Shown in pieces: positions 52,605 through 60,201 of a DNA stretch of 60,201 nucleotides (positions are counted from its first letter, which is position 1; each line of letters opens with the position of its first letter). Position numbers and translations under genes: made by a program. The notes beneath the pieces are model-generated. The model was not told the DNA's origin. It saw only the letters and a program-made list of their open reading frames with translations, and made no database searches. Source of the DNA: Candidatus Methylobacter oryzae (GTDB lineage Bacteria > Pseudomonadota > Gammaproteobacteria > Methylococcales > Methylomonadaceae); assembly GCA_945861405.1 (NCBI GenBank), contig CAMAUL010000012.1, positions 1 through 60,201 of the forward strand. Reading direction: 5' to 3'.

Positions 52605-54632
52605 CTATCCCGCTAAAACACGCGGAAAATGAAGTGTAAACGACGTACCTTGAGCTACTGCACTGTGCATTTGCAACTTGCCTTTAAGGGTTTGCCTGAC
52701 GGTATTATAAACGATATGCAGCCCTAAGCCACTACCTCCGTTGCCGCGCTGGGTAGTAAAAAAGGGATCGAATACTTTGGCTTGCAATTCCGCCGGGATG
52801 CCCCGCCCGTCATCGCTATATACCAGCCTGATAGTGTCATCCGGCAATAAGGTAACACGAATGCTTAGCCTGCCGGCTTGATCCGGTTGATAGGCATGCC
52901 GCAATGAGTTAATGATGAAGTTGGTTAAAATCTGTGACAACGCGCCCGGATAACTATCGACGAGCAAACCTTCAGGGCATTCCAGCGTCGCCGTGATAGC
53001 GGTTCTTTTGAGTTTAGGGAGCAGGCTTAATAAAATTTCCCCGATATAACTTTTAAGCTCAAATTCGCGGCGCTCACCGCTGGCTTGATCGACGGCTACC
53101 TGTTTAAAACTATGGATTAAATCGGCGGCGCGTTGGCTGTTAATGGTAATCAATCGAACGGATTGCCTGGCGGTGTCAAAATAAGCTTCCAATTCATCGC
53201 CGCTTAATTCGCCTTGCCGATAGCGACCGGCAGCCTTGTCCGTTTCTGCCTCCAAATGTGTCGATGACATCAGGATAACGCCTACCGGCGTATTGATTTC
53301 GTGCGCAATTCCCGCCACCAGTCCACCCAGCGCCGCCATTTTTTCAGCCTGCACTAAGGTTTTCTGAGTTTGCTGTAAGGTGCTTAACGCTGCTTCCGCG
53401 TCGGTTTTTGCAATCATCAGTTCAGCCGTGCGGGTTGTAACCGTCTGTTCCAAAGTATCGCGTCCGCTTTGTACCTCATCCGCCATCCGGTTGAACGCCA
53501 CCGCCAATTGCCCTAATTCGTCCTGGCGGCTTAACGCCACCCGTTGCGTCAAATCGCCACTGGCAATTTCATTAATGACCTTTATAAAATGGCGTAGCGG
53601 AGCAATGATCGAAAAGCCGAGAAAAATTGCCGCCGCGCCCGCCATGCACACTAAAGCGCCGAGTACCAATGCGGTATGAAGCCGTAATCGAATCAACGAC
53701 GCCAAAACCTCCCCGGCATCTATTTTGACCACCATACCCCAATGCAAACCGGGCAGATAGCGCCAAGCCGCGACAACATCGTGACCGGCATAGTCCACGC
53801 TCAAGCCTTGCCCGCGCTCACCGCGTAGCGCATATCGCATCGCTGCGGCGGCTTTCTCAAACGGCATTTGAGTTAAAGATGCAATATTGACAAGATGGCG
53901 TAAATGGGTGGTATAGGACACCAGACCCTGCTTTTGTTGCGCTAGCAAGGCCTCACCGGTTTCACCCAAGCCGGTACGATCCTCTATGACCGGTTGCAGG
54001 ATTTCCAGGTTCATCTGGGCTGCCAACACGCCGATAGGCAAGCCGTTGCTGAGCAATGGGGTGGTTATGAATGCGGCGGATATATTATTTGAAGGCGCAT
54101 AGGCCTCAAAAGCAGAAAATTCGGTACTCAAAAGCCCCATCGACTGCAAAAATCCTTGCCCCAACATCGTGTCGCGATAGGGGCCGGTACGCAAATTAGT
54201 ATTGAAATCGGCCTCCTTTCTCAAGGAAAATATCACCTCGCCTGCCGGATTGATGAATAACATATCGTAATAATCATAGCCTGTCGCAAGCTCAGCCAAC
54301 ACTGTCTCAGCGCGTTCCGCCGCCTGCCGGTAGGCGGCGGAATCAATACCGGCGGCATAACCCGCTTGCAATGCCGTAAACATACTCCGTATATCCGGAA
54401 AATGGCTCAGCTGACGCATGTCCACACGGCGCTCATTGATATAAGTGTCTATTTGATCGGCTTTTTTATCGGCTATCGATGCCACATCCGCAATAACCGT
54501 GCGAGTCAACGCGGCTTCAAAATTGCGTAAATTCAGCAGCGCAAGCCCTGCCAGTGGGATAACCGAGATCAGCAAAAGCCCCGCCATTAAACGACGAGCC
54601 AACGAATAACGACCCAGCAGCGGTTTGATCAT
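52605..54632 (-). CDS. Membrane histidine kinase (Cache-HAMP-HisKA-HATPase)
   Basis: 675 residues. TM1 (about 15-33), a periplasmic double-Cache-like region (about 35-310), TM2 (about 318-342, ALVLGALVCMAGAAAIFLGF), HAMP (about 343-395), coiled coil, HisKA with GGLVAGIAHEINTPVGVIL, and HATPase with NFIINSLRHA, DDGRGIP and GGSGLGLHIVYN. All catalytic boxes are present. Its ATG overlaps the stop of the upstream binding-protein gene (ATGA), so the kinase is probably informed by that protein. Confidence 0.93.
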   Translation of the reverse strand: MIKPLLGRYSLARRLMAGLLLISVIPLAGLALLNLRNFEAALTRTVIADVASIADKKADQIDTYINERRVDMRQLSHFPDIRSMFTALQAGYAAGIDSAAYRQAAERAETVLAELATGYDYYDMLFINPAGEVIFSLRKEADFNTNLRTGPYRDTMLGQGFLQSMGLLSTEFSAFEAYAPSNNISAAFITTPLLSNGLPIGVLAAQMNLEILQPVIEDRTGLGETGEALLAQQKQGLVSYTTHLRHLVNIASLTQMPFEKAAAAMRYALRGERGQGLSVDYAGHDVVAAWRYLPGLHWGMVVKIDAGEVLASLIRLRLHTALVLGALVCMAGAAAIFLGFSIIAPLRHFIKVINEIASGDLTQRVALSRQDELGQLAVAFNRMADEVQSGRDTLEQTVTTRTAELMIAKTDAEAALSTLQQTQKTLVQAEKMAALGGLVAGIAHEINTPVGVILMSSTHLEAETDKAAGRYRQGELSGDELEAYFDTARQSVRLITINSQRAADLIHSFKQVAVDQASGERREFELKSYIGEILLSLLPKLKRTAITATLECPEGLLVDSYPGALSQILTNFIINSLRHAYQPDQAGRLSIRVTLLPDDTIRLVYSDDGRGIPAELQAKVFDPFFTTQRGNGGSGLGLHIVYNTVRQTLKGKLQMHSAVAQGTSFTLHFPRVLAG

Positions 54633-55867
54633 TTCAGCTCCTCGCTGACCGCTTCAACAACCCGTTGCCACTCGGCATAAGAGCGGTAACTGGGAAACGG
54701 TTCCGGGCGTAACGGATAAGGTGAAGCATAAAGCTCCATGAACTGTCCGTCAGGCTCCGTCTTGCCGATGCGCACCCGTTTCCAGACATGCCGCGTCACC
54801 CTGTCCACCGATATAATGCCGGACGGGGCATCGAAACTTTGCAGCAACACCGCATTATTCACCCGTTCAGGTTCAACCGAACCCGCATCCTGCGCCGCTT
54901 GCGCCCAAAGATTTACGCCGACATAGGCCGCTTCAATCGGATCGCCGGTGACTCGTTGAGCGCCAAAAAGGCGTTGATAGTCGGCAACAAAGCGGCGGTT
55001 ATTGACAGTGGCTATCGATTGAAAGTAACTCCACACCGCGTAATGGGCGTTGAGTGATAACTCAGGGTGATTCGTCAATTCGGCTTCCGAAACGCTGAAC
55101 GATAAAATCGGGACGTTTTTCGCATCCGTCGTTTGCAGCGCCCGAAAGAAATTGAAATTACTGTCACCGTTAATGGTGTTGAGGATGACATCCGGTTTAA
55201 GCCGCTGAATTTCTGCCATGGTAGCCTCCATATCACTGCTGCCTAACGGCAGGTAGCGTTCAGCAATAACTTGACCGCCAGAAACCCGCACTATATCGCG
55301 AATAATACGATTGGCAGTACGCGGAAAAACATAATCCGAGCCCAGCAAGTAAACCCGCTTGCCGAGATTGTCCAGTGCCCAATGTGTGCCTGGGATGATT
55401 TGCTGGTTAGGCGCAGATCCAGTGTAAATGATGTTCGGTGATTGCTCCAGCCCCTCATACTGTACGGGATAAAAGAGCAAATGCCGGTATTCTTCCACGA
55501 CGGGCTTGACCGCTTTACGCGAGGCAGATGTCCAGCAGCCGAAAATCACACTGACCTTTTCCTGGGTGATGAGTCGCTCAGCTTCACGAGCAAAAACCGT
55601 CTCATCCGATTGTCCATCGGCAACCACCATTTCCAGCGGACGACCCAGTACGCCGCCGCGCGCGTTAATTTCAGTCACCGCCAGTTGCACCGCGTCAACC
55701 AACGGCCTCTCGCTGACCGCCATCGTGCCGGTCAGCGAATGCAGTACTCCGATGCGAATAGGTTGTTGAGGTTTATGATTTTGAATCGCCCACCCTGTCA
55801 CAACGGCAAGCAACACAAATACAGTCAATGTAACCAGCATTTTTACGCTGGGAGTTAAAAGAATCAT
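54629..55867 (-). CDS. UrtA/FmdD-like periplasmic binding protein coupled to the kinase
   Basis: 412 residues, type I periplasmic-binding fold. An N-terminal hydrophobic segment (about 9-27) may be an uncleaved anchor. The signature FGCWTSASRKAVKPVVEEYR and LFYPVQYEGLEQSPNIIYTG closely follows UrtA/AmiC-type proteins that bind urea or short-chain amides. No ABC permease genes are nearby; instead it overlaps a histidine kinase gene, so it is likely a sensor rather than a transporter subunit. Ligand inferred from family. Confidence 0.88.
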   Translation of the reverse strand: MILLTPSVKMLVTLTVFVLLAVVTGWAIQNHKPQQPIRIGVLHSLTGTMAVSERPLVDAVQLAVTEINARGGVLGRPLEMVVADGQSDETVFAREAERLITQEKVSVIFGCWTSASRKAVKPVVEEYRHLLFYPVQYEGLEQSPNIIYTGSAPNQQIIPGTHWALDNLGKRVYLLGSDYVFPRTANRIIRDIVRVSGGQVIAERYLPLGSSDMEATMAEIQRLKPDVILNTINGDSNFNFFRALQTTDAKNVPILSFSVSEAELTNHPELSLNAHYAVWSYFQSIATVNNRRFVADYQRLFGAQRVTGDPIEAAYVGVNLWAQAAQDAGSVEPERVNNAVLLQSFDAPSGIISVDRVTRHVWKRVRIGKTEPDGQFMELYASPYPLRPEPFPSYRSYAEWQRVVEAVSEELK

Positions 55868-55918
55868 CAGTTTCCGATTTGAAATTTGAGTTGGATTGAT
55901 TTACTGATCAGCACTCAA

Positions 55919-56545
55919 TTATTCAGACCGCTCAAACAAATGATAGCCGACTTCGCCCACGCTTTTGCTTTTCAGTTGCTGCCAGTTTTCAGGCATGCCT
56001 AACAAATCGGCAGGATTGCCGATTTGCATGGTGCAGTCACTCGACAGGGTGCCGGGCAGAAAAGTCCGGCATGAAAAATCAAAATGTCGTTCCGTTTCAA
56101 CATAAATCTTGGCCTGTTTCGCCAGCCAGCCGTTTTCTTCCAGCAGTCTACAGGTTTGAACAACAAGATTTTGGCCGAATGGCGGATCGAGGAACACCAC
56201 ATCAAAAGCTTGCGCCTCCCCTTCCAGATAGCGCAACACATCGCTTTGCACCACTTGTATCTGCCCGGCTGACAGCGCAATCGCATTGTCCTTTAAACTG
56301 CGGCAGGCTTGGATATTATTCTCCACCTGGACGACCGACTTGGCGCCTCGGGAAGCAGCTTCAAAGCCCAACGCGCCGCTCCCTGCATACAAATCCAGGC
56401 ACTGTTTGCCAAAAATCTCGTACTGCAACCAGTTGAACAAGGTTTCCCTGACTCTTGCGGGCGTGGGCCTTAATCCCTGCGCATCGACAAAGCTTAACTG
56501 CCGACTGCGCCAGTCCCCGCCGATAATCCTGAGCTTATTTTTCAC
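55919..56545 (-). CDS. rsmD: 16S rRNA (guanine-966-N2)-methyltransferase RsmD
   Basis: 208 residues. Motifs: RIIGGDWRSRQL, RPTPARVRETLFNWL, SAM-binding LDLYAGSGALGFEAASRGA and catalytic VFLDPPFG. Complete and of normal length. It overlaps the upstream M16 peptidase gene by 11 bp, the usual order in gammaproteobacteria. Confidence 0.95.
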   Translation of the reverse strand: MKNKLRIIGGDWRSRQLSFVDAQGLRPTPARVRETLFNWLQYEIFGKQCLDLYAGSGALGFEAASRGAKSVVQVENNIQACRSLKDNAIALSAGQIQVVQSDVLRYLEGEAQAFDVVFLDPPFGQNLVVQTCRLLEENGWLAKQAKIYVETERHFDFSCRTFLPGTLSSDCTMQIGNPADLLGMPENWQQLKSKSVGEVGYHLFERSE

Positions 56546-57854
56546 TCTTCTTGTCGCTCCCGCCTACGGTGATCGTTTGCATTAACTGCGGATCGACGCG
56601 GCGCTTGAAAGCATCTTTTATCGATGCTGCCGTTACCTTCTCGACGTTTTGCTGGAAGGTATCCAGATAATCCAGCGGCATTTCATAAAAGCCGATCATC
56701 GACACGTAACTGGTCAGTTCTTTATTGGTATCGAAACGCATCGCAAAACCGCCGGTGATGTTTTTCTTGGCGGCAATCAGCTCGACTTCTGTAGGCCCTT
56801 GCGCAATAAAATCGGCCAGAGTTTTATTGAGCACCTCCAGCGCCTGCCCGGTTTGATCATTGCGGGTTTGCAAGCTGACCGTAAATGGCCCTTTCCTGAG
56901 CATCGGCGCAAACGAACTGCTTGCGCTGTACGCCAGTCCGCGTTTTTCCCTGACTTCATCAAATAGCTTGGACACCAATCCGCTGTCACCCAGAATATGG
57001 TTGCCAACATACAAAGCAAAGTAATCGGGATCTTTACGGTATGTGCCCGGCATCCCGACCAGCACATGCGTCTGCGAGGAAGGGAAATCGATATGCTGCT
57101 TGCCTGATTTCACCGGCATAACCACTTCCGTCAAGAGTTCCGGCTTTTGGCCTGTCGGCAAGCCTGAAACCAATGTCTCGGCAGTTTGTTCCGCCTGTTG
57201 CCTGGACAAGTCGCCGACAATCACCACCATCGCATTAGCGGCGACATAATATTGCTGATAGAAGCTGCGCAGATCCGCAACCTCAAAACCGGACACCGTA
57301 ACAACCTCGCCGGAAGCCGGATGACCGTAGGGATGGTCGCCGTACAAAGCCTTATGAAAGGCAATGCTGGCTAGTTCGGCGGGTGATTCTTCCTGCTGCT
57401 TTAATCCTGCCAAAGTGCGGTTTTTTTCCCGCTGGAAATCTGCTTCATTAAAACTCGGACTGGTCAAAATAACTTGCATAGTCTCCAGCGCTTTATCGAA
57501 TAACGGTTTGTCCGTTAAGCTGCGCAACGAAACGGAAGCCATATCGTTGGAAATACTGGAGCCGAATTGCGCGCCGACGCTTTCAAAGCGCTGGGCAATG
57601 TCATCGGCGTTCCACTGCCCTGCCCCGGTATCGAGCAGCACTGACGTTAACGCCGACAGGCCGAACTGGTAGCCGTCACGCGCACTGCCCGCGTCGAAAG
57701 CAACCTGTATATCCACCATCGGCAGGCCTTCGGTATGCACATAATAAACCCGACTGCCTTGCGGGGTTTGCCAGTGTTCGATTTTTGCCGCAGCCTGCGC
57801 CGGATTGCCAAAAAAGCTAGCCAGCAACATAAAACTTAATAGACGGATACGCAT
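56535..57854 (-). CDS. M16 family peptidase homologue lacking the zinc motif
   Basis: 439 residues with signal peptide (1-21, ending AQAA). It has the M16 fold (VDIQVAFDAGSARDGYQFGL, LREKRGLAYS-like EVREKRGLAYSASSSFAP) but no HxxEH, so it is probably the non-catalytic partner. In this family a catalytic and a non-catalytic subunit are often encoded side by side. The ATG overlaps the stop of the catalytic subunit gene by one base. Confidence 0.92.
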   Translation of the reverse strand: MRIRLLSFMLLASFFGNPAQAAAKIEHWQTPQGSRVYYVHTEGLPMVDIQVAFDAGSARDGYQFGLSALTSVLLDTGAGQWNADDIAQRFESVGAQFGSSISNDMASVSLRSLTDKPLFDKALETMQVILTSPSFNEADFQREKNRTLAGLKQQEESPAELASIAFHKALYGDHPYGHPASGEVVTVSGFEVADLRSFYQQYYVAANAMVVIVGDLSRQQAEQTAETLVSGLPTGQKPELLTEVVMPVKSGKQHIDFPSSQTHVLVGMPGTYRKDPDYFALYVGNHILGDSGLVSKLFDEVREKRGLAYSASSSFAPMLRKGPFTVSLQTRNDQTGQALEVLNKTLADFIAQGPTEVELIAAKKNITGGFAMRFDTNKELTSYVSMIGFYEMPLDYLDTFQQNVEKVTAASIKDAFKRRVDPQLMQTITVGGSDKKSEK

Positions 57855-59236
57855 TATCTAACTCCTATTGATGTCTTAATCTCGGTTATGTTGCCGTTGA
57901 TCGGCAAGGGTTCCAGATAAGCGACACTCAATTTATCTTCAATCAAATATTTACGCGCCACATCGCGCACTTGTTCTGCGGTAACCTGATTGACCTTTTC
58001 AACATATTCATCGACTACTTTCCAGCTTAGGCCGACGGTTTCCAGCATGCCCAACTGCATAGCCTGATAAAAACCGGAATCGCGCTCGTAAACCGCCTTG
58101 GCTAAAACCTGCGCCTTGATGCGCTGCAATTCATCACTTTCGACCAGGTTGATTTGCAGCTTGGTAATCTCATCCTTTAATGCGGACTCTAAATTCCAGA
58201 CGGTTTTGCCTTCGGCGGGCGTCGCCTCCAGCGTAAATAATGACGGCAGTCTTGAGGTCAGACTATAACTGGCTCCAACAGAAACAGCGATTTGCTTACC
58301 GCGCACCAGTCCCGACTCCAATCTGGCGCTACTGCCTCCGTCCAGCACACCGGCCAAGACTTCCAGCGCATACGCTTCCCATTCATTCTGCGTCGTTTTC
58401 AATACAGGCACCTTATAGCCCATGACCAGATAAGGAAGTTTTGCCGGTAATCTAACAGTCATCTTCCGAACACCCACCTGCTCAACTTCGGCCTGCGGCT
58501 TTAGCGTTGTAGTGGCGACCGGCCGGTCGCCCATGGGCTTAAGCGGGCCGAAGTATTTTTCCGCCAGCGCAAACACCGCTTTGGGCTGCACATCGCCCAC
58601 TACAACCAAGGTTGCATTATTGGGCGCATACCACCGCTGATACCAAGCCTGAAGATCTTCAACCTTGTAATTTTCAATATCCGAAGGCCAGCCGATCACA
58701 GGATTTCTGTAAGGGCTATTGGTATAAGCCATCGCATTAAAATGCTCCTGCATTTTCGCCTGCGGATTATCATCGGTGCGCATCCGTCGCTCTTCGGTCA
58801 CCACCTGCAACTCTTTTTTCAACTCATCGGCCAACAGATGCAGATTGCGCATCCTATCGGCTTCCAGTTCAAAACTGACCGCCAGCCTGGAAGCCTCCAT
58901 GGTTTGAAAATAGGCTGTGTAATCCTCCCCGGTAAATGCATTTTCCTCGCCGCCGTTTTCGGCGACGATACGGGAAAACTCACCGGCGGCATGCTTGTCG
59001 GTACCTTTAAACATCATGTGTTCAAGCATGTGCGAAATACCGGTAATGCCGCCCGGCTCATAACTTGACCCGACCTTGTACCAGACCTGGGACACTGCAA
59101 CCGGAGACCGGTGATCCTCCTTAACCAGCACTTTCAACCCGTTGCCCAACACATGCTCAGATACCTTAGTCGTCGCAGCATGGCTTGCAAAAACCGGTAG
59201 CCACAATAATACGGCACATAGTAATCGATAATTCAT
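57854..59236 (-). CDS. M16 family zinc metallopeptidase (catalytic subunit)
   Basis: 460 residues with signal peptide (1-20, ending SHA). The inverted zinc motif is in GISHMLEHMMFKGTD (HMLEH), with the third ligand in the following helix (SFELEADRMRNL). A second M16 domain (about 190-420) has YAPNNATLVVVGD. Periplasmic processing or degradation of peptides; partner is the downstream zinc-less homologue. First gene of the M16-M16-rsmD unit. Confidence 0.93.
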   Translation of the reverse strand: MNYRLLCAVLLWLPVFASHAATTKVSEHVLGNGLKVLVKEDHRSPVAVSQVWYKVGSSYEPGGITGISHMLEHMMFKGTDKHAAGEFSRIVAENGGEENAFTGEDYTAYFQTMEASRLAVSFELEADRMRNLHLLADELKKELQVVTEERRMRTDDNPQAKMQEHFNAMAYTNSPYRNPVIGWPSDIENYKVEDLQAWYQRWYAPNNATLVVVGDVQPKAVFALAEKYFGPLKPMGDRPVATTTLKPQAEVEQVGVRKMTVRLPAKLPYLVMGYKVPVLKTTQNEWEAYALEVLAGVLDGGSSARLESGLVRGKQIAVSVGASYSLTSRLPSLFTLEATPAEGKTVWNLESALKDEITKLQINLVESDELQRIKAQVLAKAVYERDSGFYQAMQLGMLETVGLSWKVVDEYVEKVNQVTAEQVRDVARKYLIEDKLSVAYLEPLPINGNITEIKTSIGVR

Positions 59237-59278
59237 AAACTCCCTCTTGGGTCAATGTTATGGAATGGATGTAAGTTG

Positions 59279-59641
59279 TTACTGAATATTAAAACTAAGC
59301 TGTCTGTGATGTTTTATACTCAGCAGCACTATTTCCTTGCTATCCAGCCAATACAGCACAAGGTAGTCTTTGCTCAGGTACTGCCGGATACTGGCATCTT
59401 CAGAAATTCTGGATTTAATTTTCTGTAAAAGAATAGTGCTTTCGACAGAGTCCTGCGGTTCTGCAAGAAAGTCTTTGCCTAGCAAGGGAAAGTGTTGCAG
59501 ATTAGGAATGATGGTATCAAAAAGCTGATCCAGCAACACTTCGAATTGCCGTGGTTGCTCGATTTTTTTAAAAAAACATTCGATTTCATCAAGGTTACGT
59601 TCAAAATTCGCAGTTACCCTTATCTTGCGCTGCGCCGACAT
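59279..59641 (-). CDS. ParE/RelE-family toxin
   Basis: 120 residues from ATG 59641. Core: RVTANFERNLDEIECFF at the N-terminus and YLVLYWLDSKEIVLLSIKHH near the C-terminus, the beta-sheet pattern of the RelE/ParE superfamily. Longer than most (about 95) because of an insertion around residues 50-85. The antitoxin gene ends 2 bp upstream. Whether it acts on ribosomes or gyrase is not evident. Confidence 0.85.
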   Translation of the reverse strand: MSAQRKIRVTANFERNLDEIECFFKKIEQPRQFEVLLDQLFDTIIPNLQHFPLLGKDFLAEPQDSVESTILLQKIKSRISEDASIRQYLSKDYLVLYWLDSKEIVLLSIKHHRQLSFNIQ

Positions 59642-59643
59642 CG

Positions 59644-59922
59644 TCACCGGCCATATTTTGCTTGCAGGGCAGAGACATCAAGTAATCGGTTTGCGTCACG
59701 ATCATTTAAACCTTGCTCTACTTCCTGCATCAGCAACAAATGAATATGTTCCTGTTCAAGCCTGTGGTAATAATCCAGTTTTTTTGCTGCAACCAGAGCA
59801 ATGTAGCTTTCGCCATTACGGGTGATAATCTTTTCCGTACCGGCACAAACATTTTCAGCGAGTTCAGTAAACCGCGCCCTGACTTGACCGAAAGGGATAA
59901 TATCTTCACTGGAGAATGCCAT
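59644..59922 (-). CDS. Phd/YefM-family antitoxin
   Basis: 92 residues: IIPFGQVRARFTELAENVCA, then ITRNGESYIALVA, the Phd/YefM DNA-binding fold, and a C-terminal toxin-binding helix. Precedes the toxin by 2 bp, typical order. The upstream 59923-60058 is AT-rich and probably holds its promoter. Confidence 0.88.
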   Translation of the reverse strand: MAFSSEDIIPFGQVRARFTELAENVCAGTEKIITRNGESYIALVAAKKLDYYHRLEQEHIHLLLMQEVEQGLNDRDANRLLDVSALQAKYGR

Positions 59923-60058
59923 AACAACCGCCTTTAACTAATTTTTTAATGGTTACGTTAATGTATAGCCGTGTTACTGACTTGTCAACGTTTAGAAAAA
60001 TGGTTTTTGTGTATACTGCACCAACTTTAAAATTTGAGATAATTTCCAATCTACACTA

Positions 60059-60201
60059 GGAGACTGTCGGATTTTGCAGTGCAAAAAGTGTTAAAATAGC
60101 CCCACCGAAACACGGAATCAAAAACAAAAATGGCTACCCAATTCATCCTGATTGATCGGGATACCCCCTACATCTTGCCGCCGTGTGTTCAGGATTATTT
60201 G
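60059..60201 (+). mobile_element. Left end of a probable IS1182-type insertion sequence (cut by window end)
   Basis: A transposase gene begins here. The likely left boundary is near GGAGACTGTCGGATTTTGC (60060-60078), judged only from the change in sequence character; the other end lies outside, so the inverted repeats cannot be confirmed. Confidence 0.5.
60131..60201 (+). CDS. Transposase N-terminus, IS1182-like (partial)
   Basis: ATG 60131 opens MATQFILIDRDTPYILPPCV and continues QDYL to the window edge. The FxxxDRDTPxLLPPxxxDxL start is typical of transposases with the DUF772 N-terminal domain (IS1182 and relatives). Only about 24 residues are visible. It is 209 bp from the divergently transcribed antitoxin. 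Confidence 0.7.

Overview
This window looks like chromosomal DNA of a gammaproteobacterium. The basis is the housekeeping set (mlaA, mepA, yfbR, selO, rlmG, yeiP/efpL, coaD, rsmD, motAB) and the gammaproteobacterial style of the TonB/Fur iron genes. A methanotroph-like (Methylococcales) host is my guess from the overall mix and from the many dispersed palindromic repeats. No diagnostic C1 gene is present, so the genus is open.

Layout. 0.2-4.3 kb: envelope and housekeeping genes (mlaA, mepA, yfbR, a small lipoprotein, ylqF). 4.4-7.7 kb: a defence block, made of a TdeIII-like restriction enzyme with a cytosine-5 methyltransferase and a hicA-hicB pair whose hicB is frameshifted, followed by selO. 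A decayed copy of the selO 3' end lies on the far side of hicAB. 9.4-15.3 kb: a secreted multicopper oxidase and a large PAS/GAF/GGDEF/EAL protein. 15.3-18.9 kb: a cobalamin-riboswitch operon with btuB and three poorly characterised genes.

19.1-42.1 kb is an iron-acquisition island. It starts with a Fur-box promoter and hemP, then a small CxxC protein, tonB-exbB-exbD and a ferritin-like gene. An NIS siderophore operon follows (NIS synthetase, MFS exporter, frameshifted second NIS synthetase, PLP decarboxylase, TonB receptor, PepSY membrane protein), visibly richer in G+C than its flanks. Next is a second Fur-box promoter driving a cassette of small proteins, then a second TonB receptor with piuC and a PepSY-type protein, and a MacA-MacB-TolC-type exporter. 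The logic is make, export, import through TonB, strip iron at the inner membrane, and store. The 5' leaders of the siderophore operon and of the second receptor gene are homologous, including the first codons. In the siderophore operon those codons now form an 18-residue leader peptide that overlaps the first synthetase.

42.1-60.2 kb: a remnant of an RND pump, a motAB stator pair, small ORFs, rlmG, efpL, an AAA ATPase with an array of palindromes upstream, garR-hyi (glyoxylate to glycerate), two ferredoxins, coaD, a three-gene signalling unit (UrtA-like binding protein, histidine kinase, DUF3369-GGDEF regulator), rsmD, a pair of M16 peptidases, a ParE-type toxin with a Phd-type antitoxin, and the start of a probable IS1182-type transposase cut by the window end.

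Repeats are a theme. At least seven palindromic elements lie between genes. Others lie inside coding sequence and are translated (PepSY gene at 31075-31129 and 31365-31451; tonB; rlmG). Several genes are broken: hicB, the second NIS synthetase, and fragments of nrdB and of an RND pump. No tRNA, rRNA or CRISPR array was seen. Protein functions are assigned by family recognition and motifs; no database search was run.
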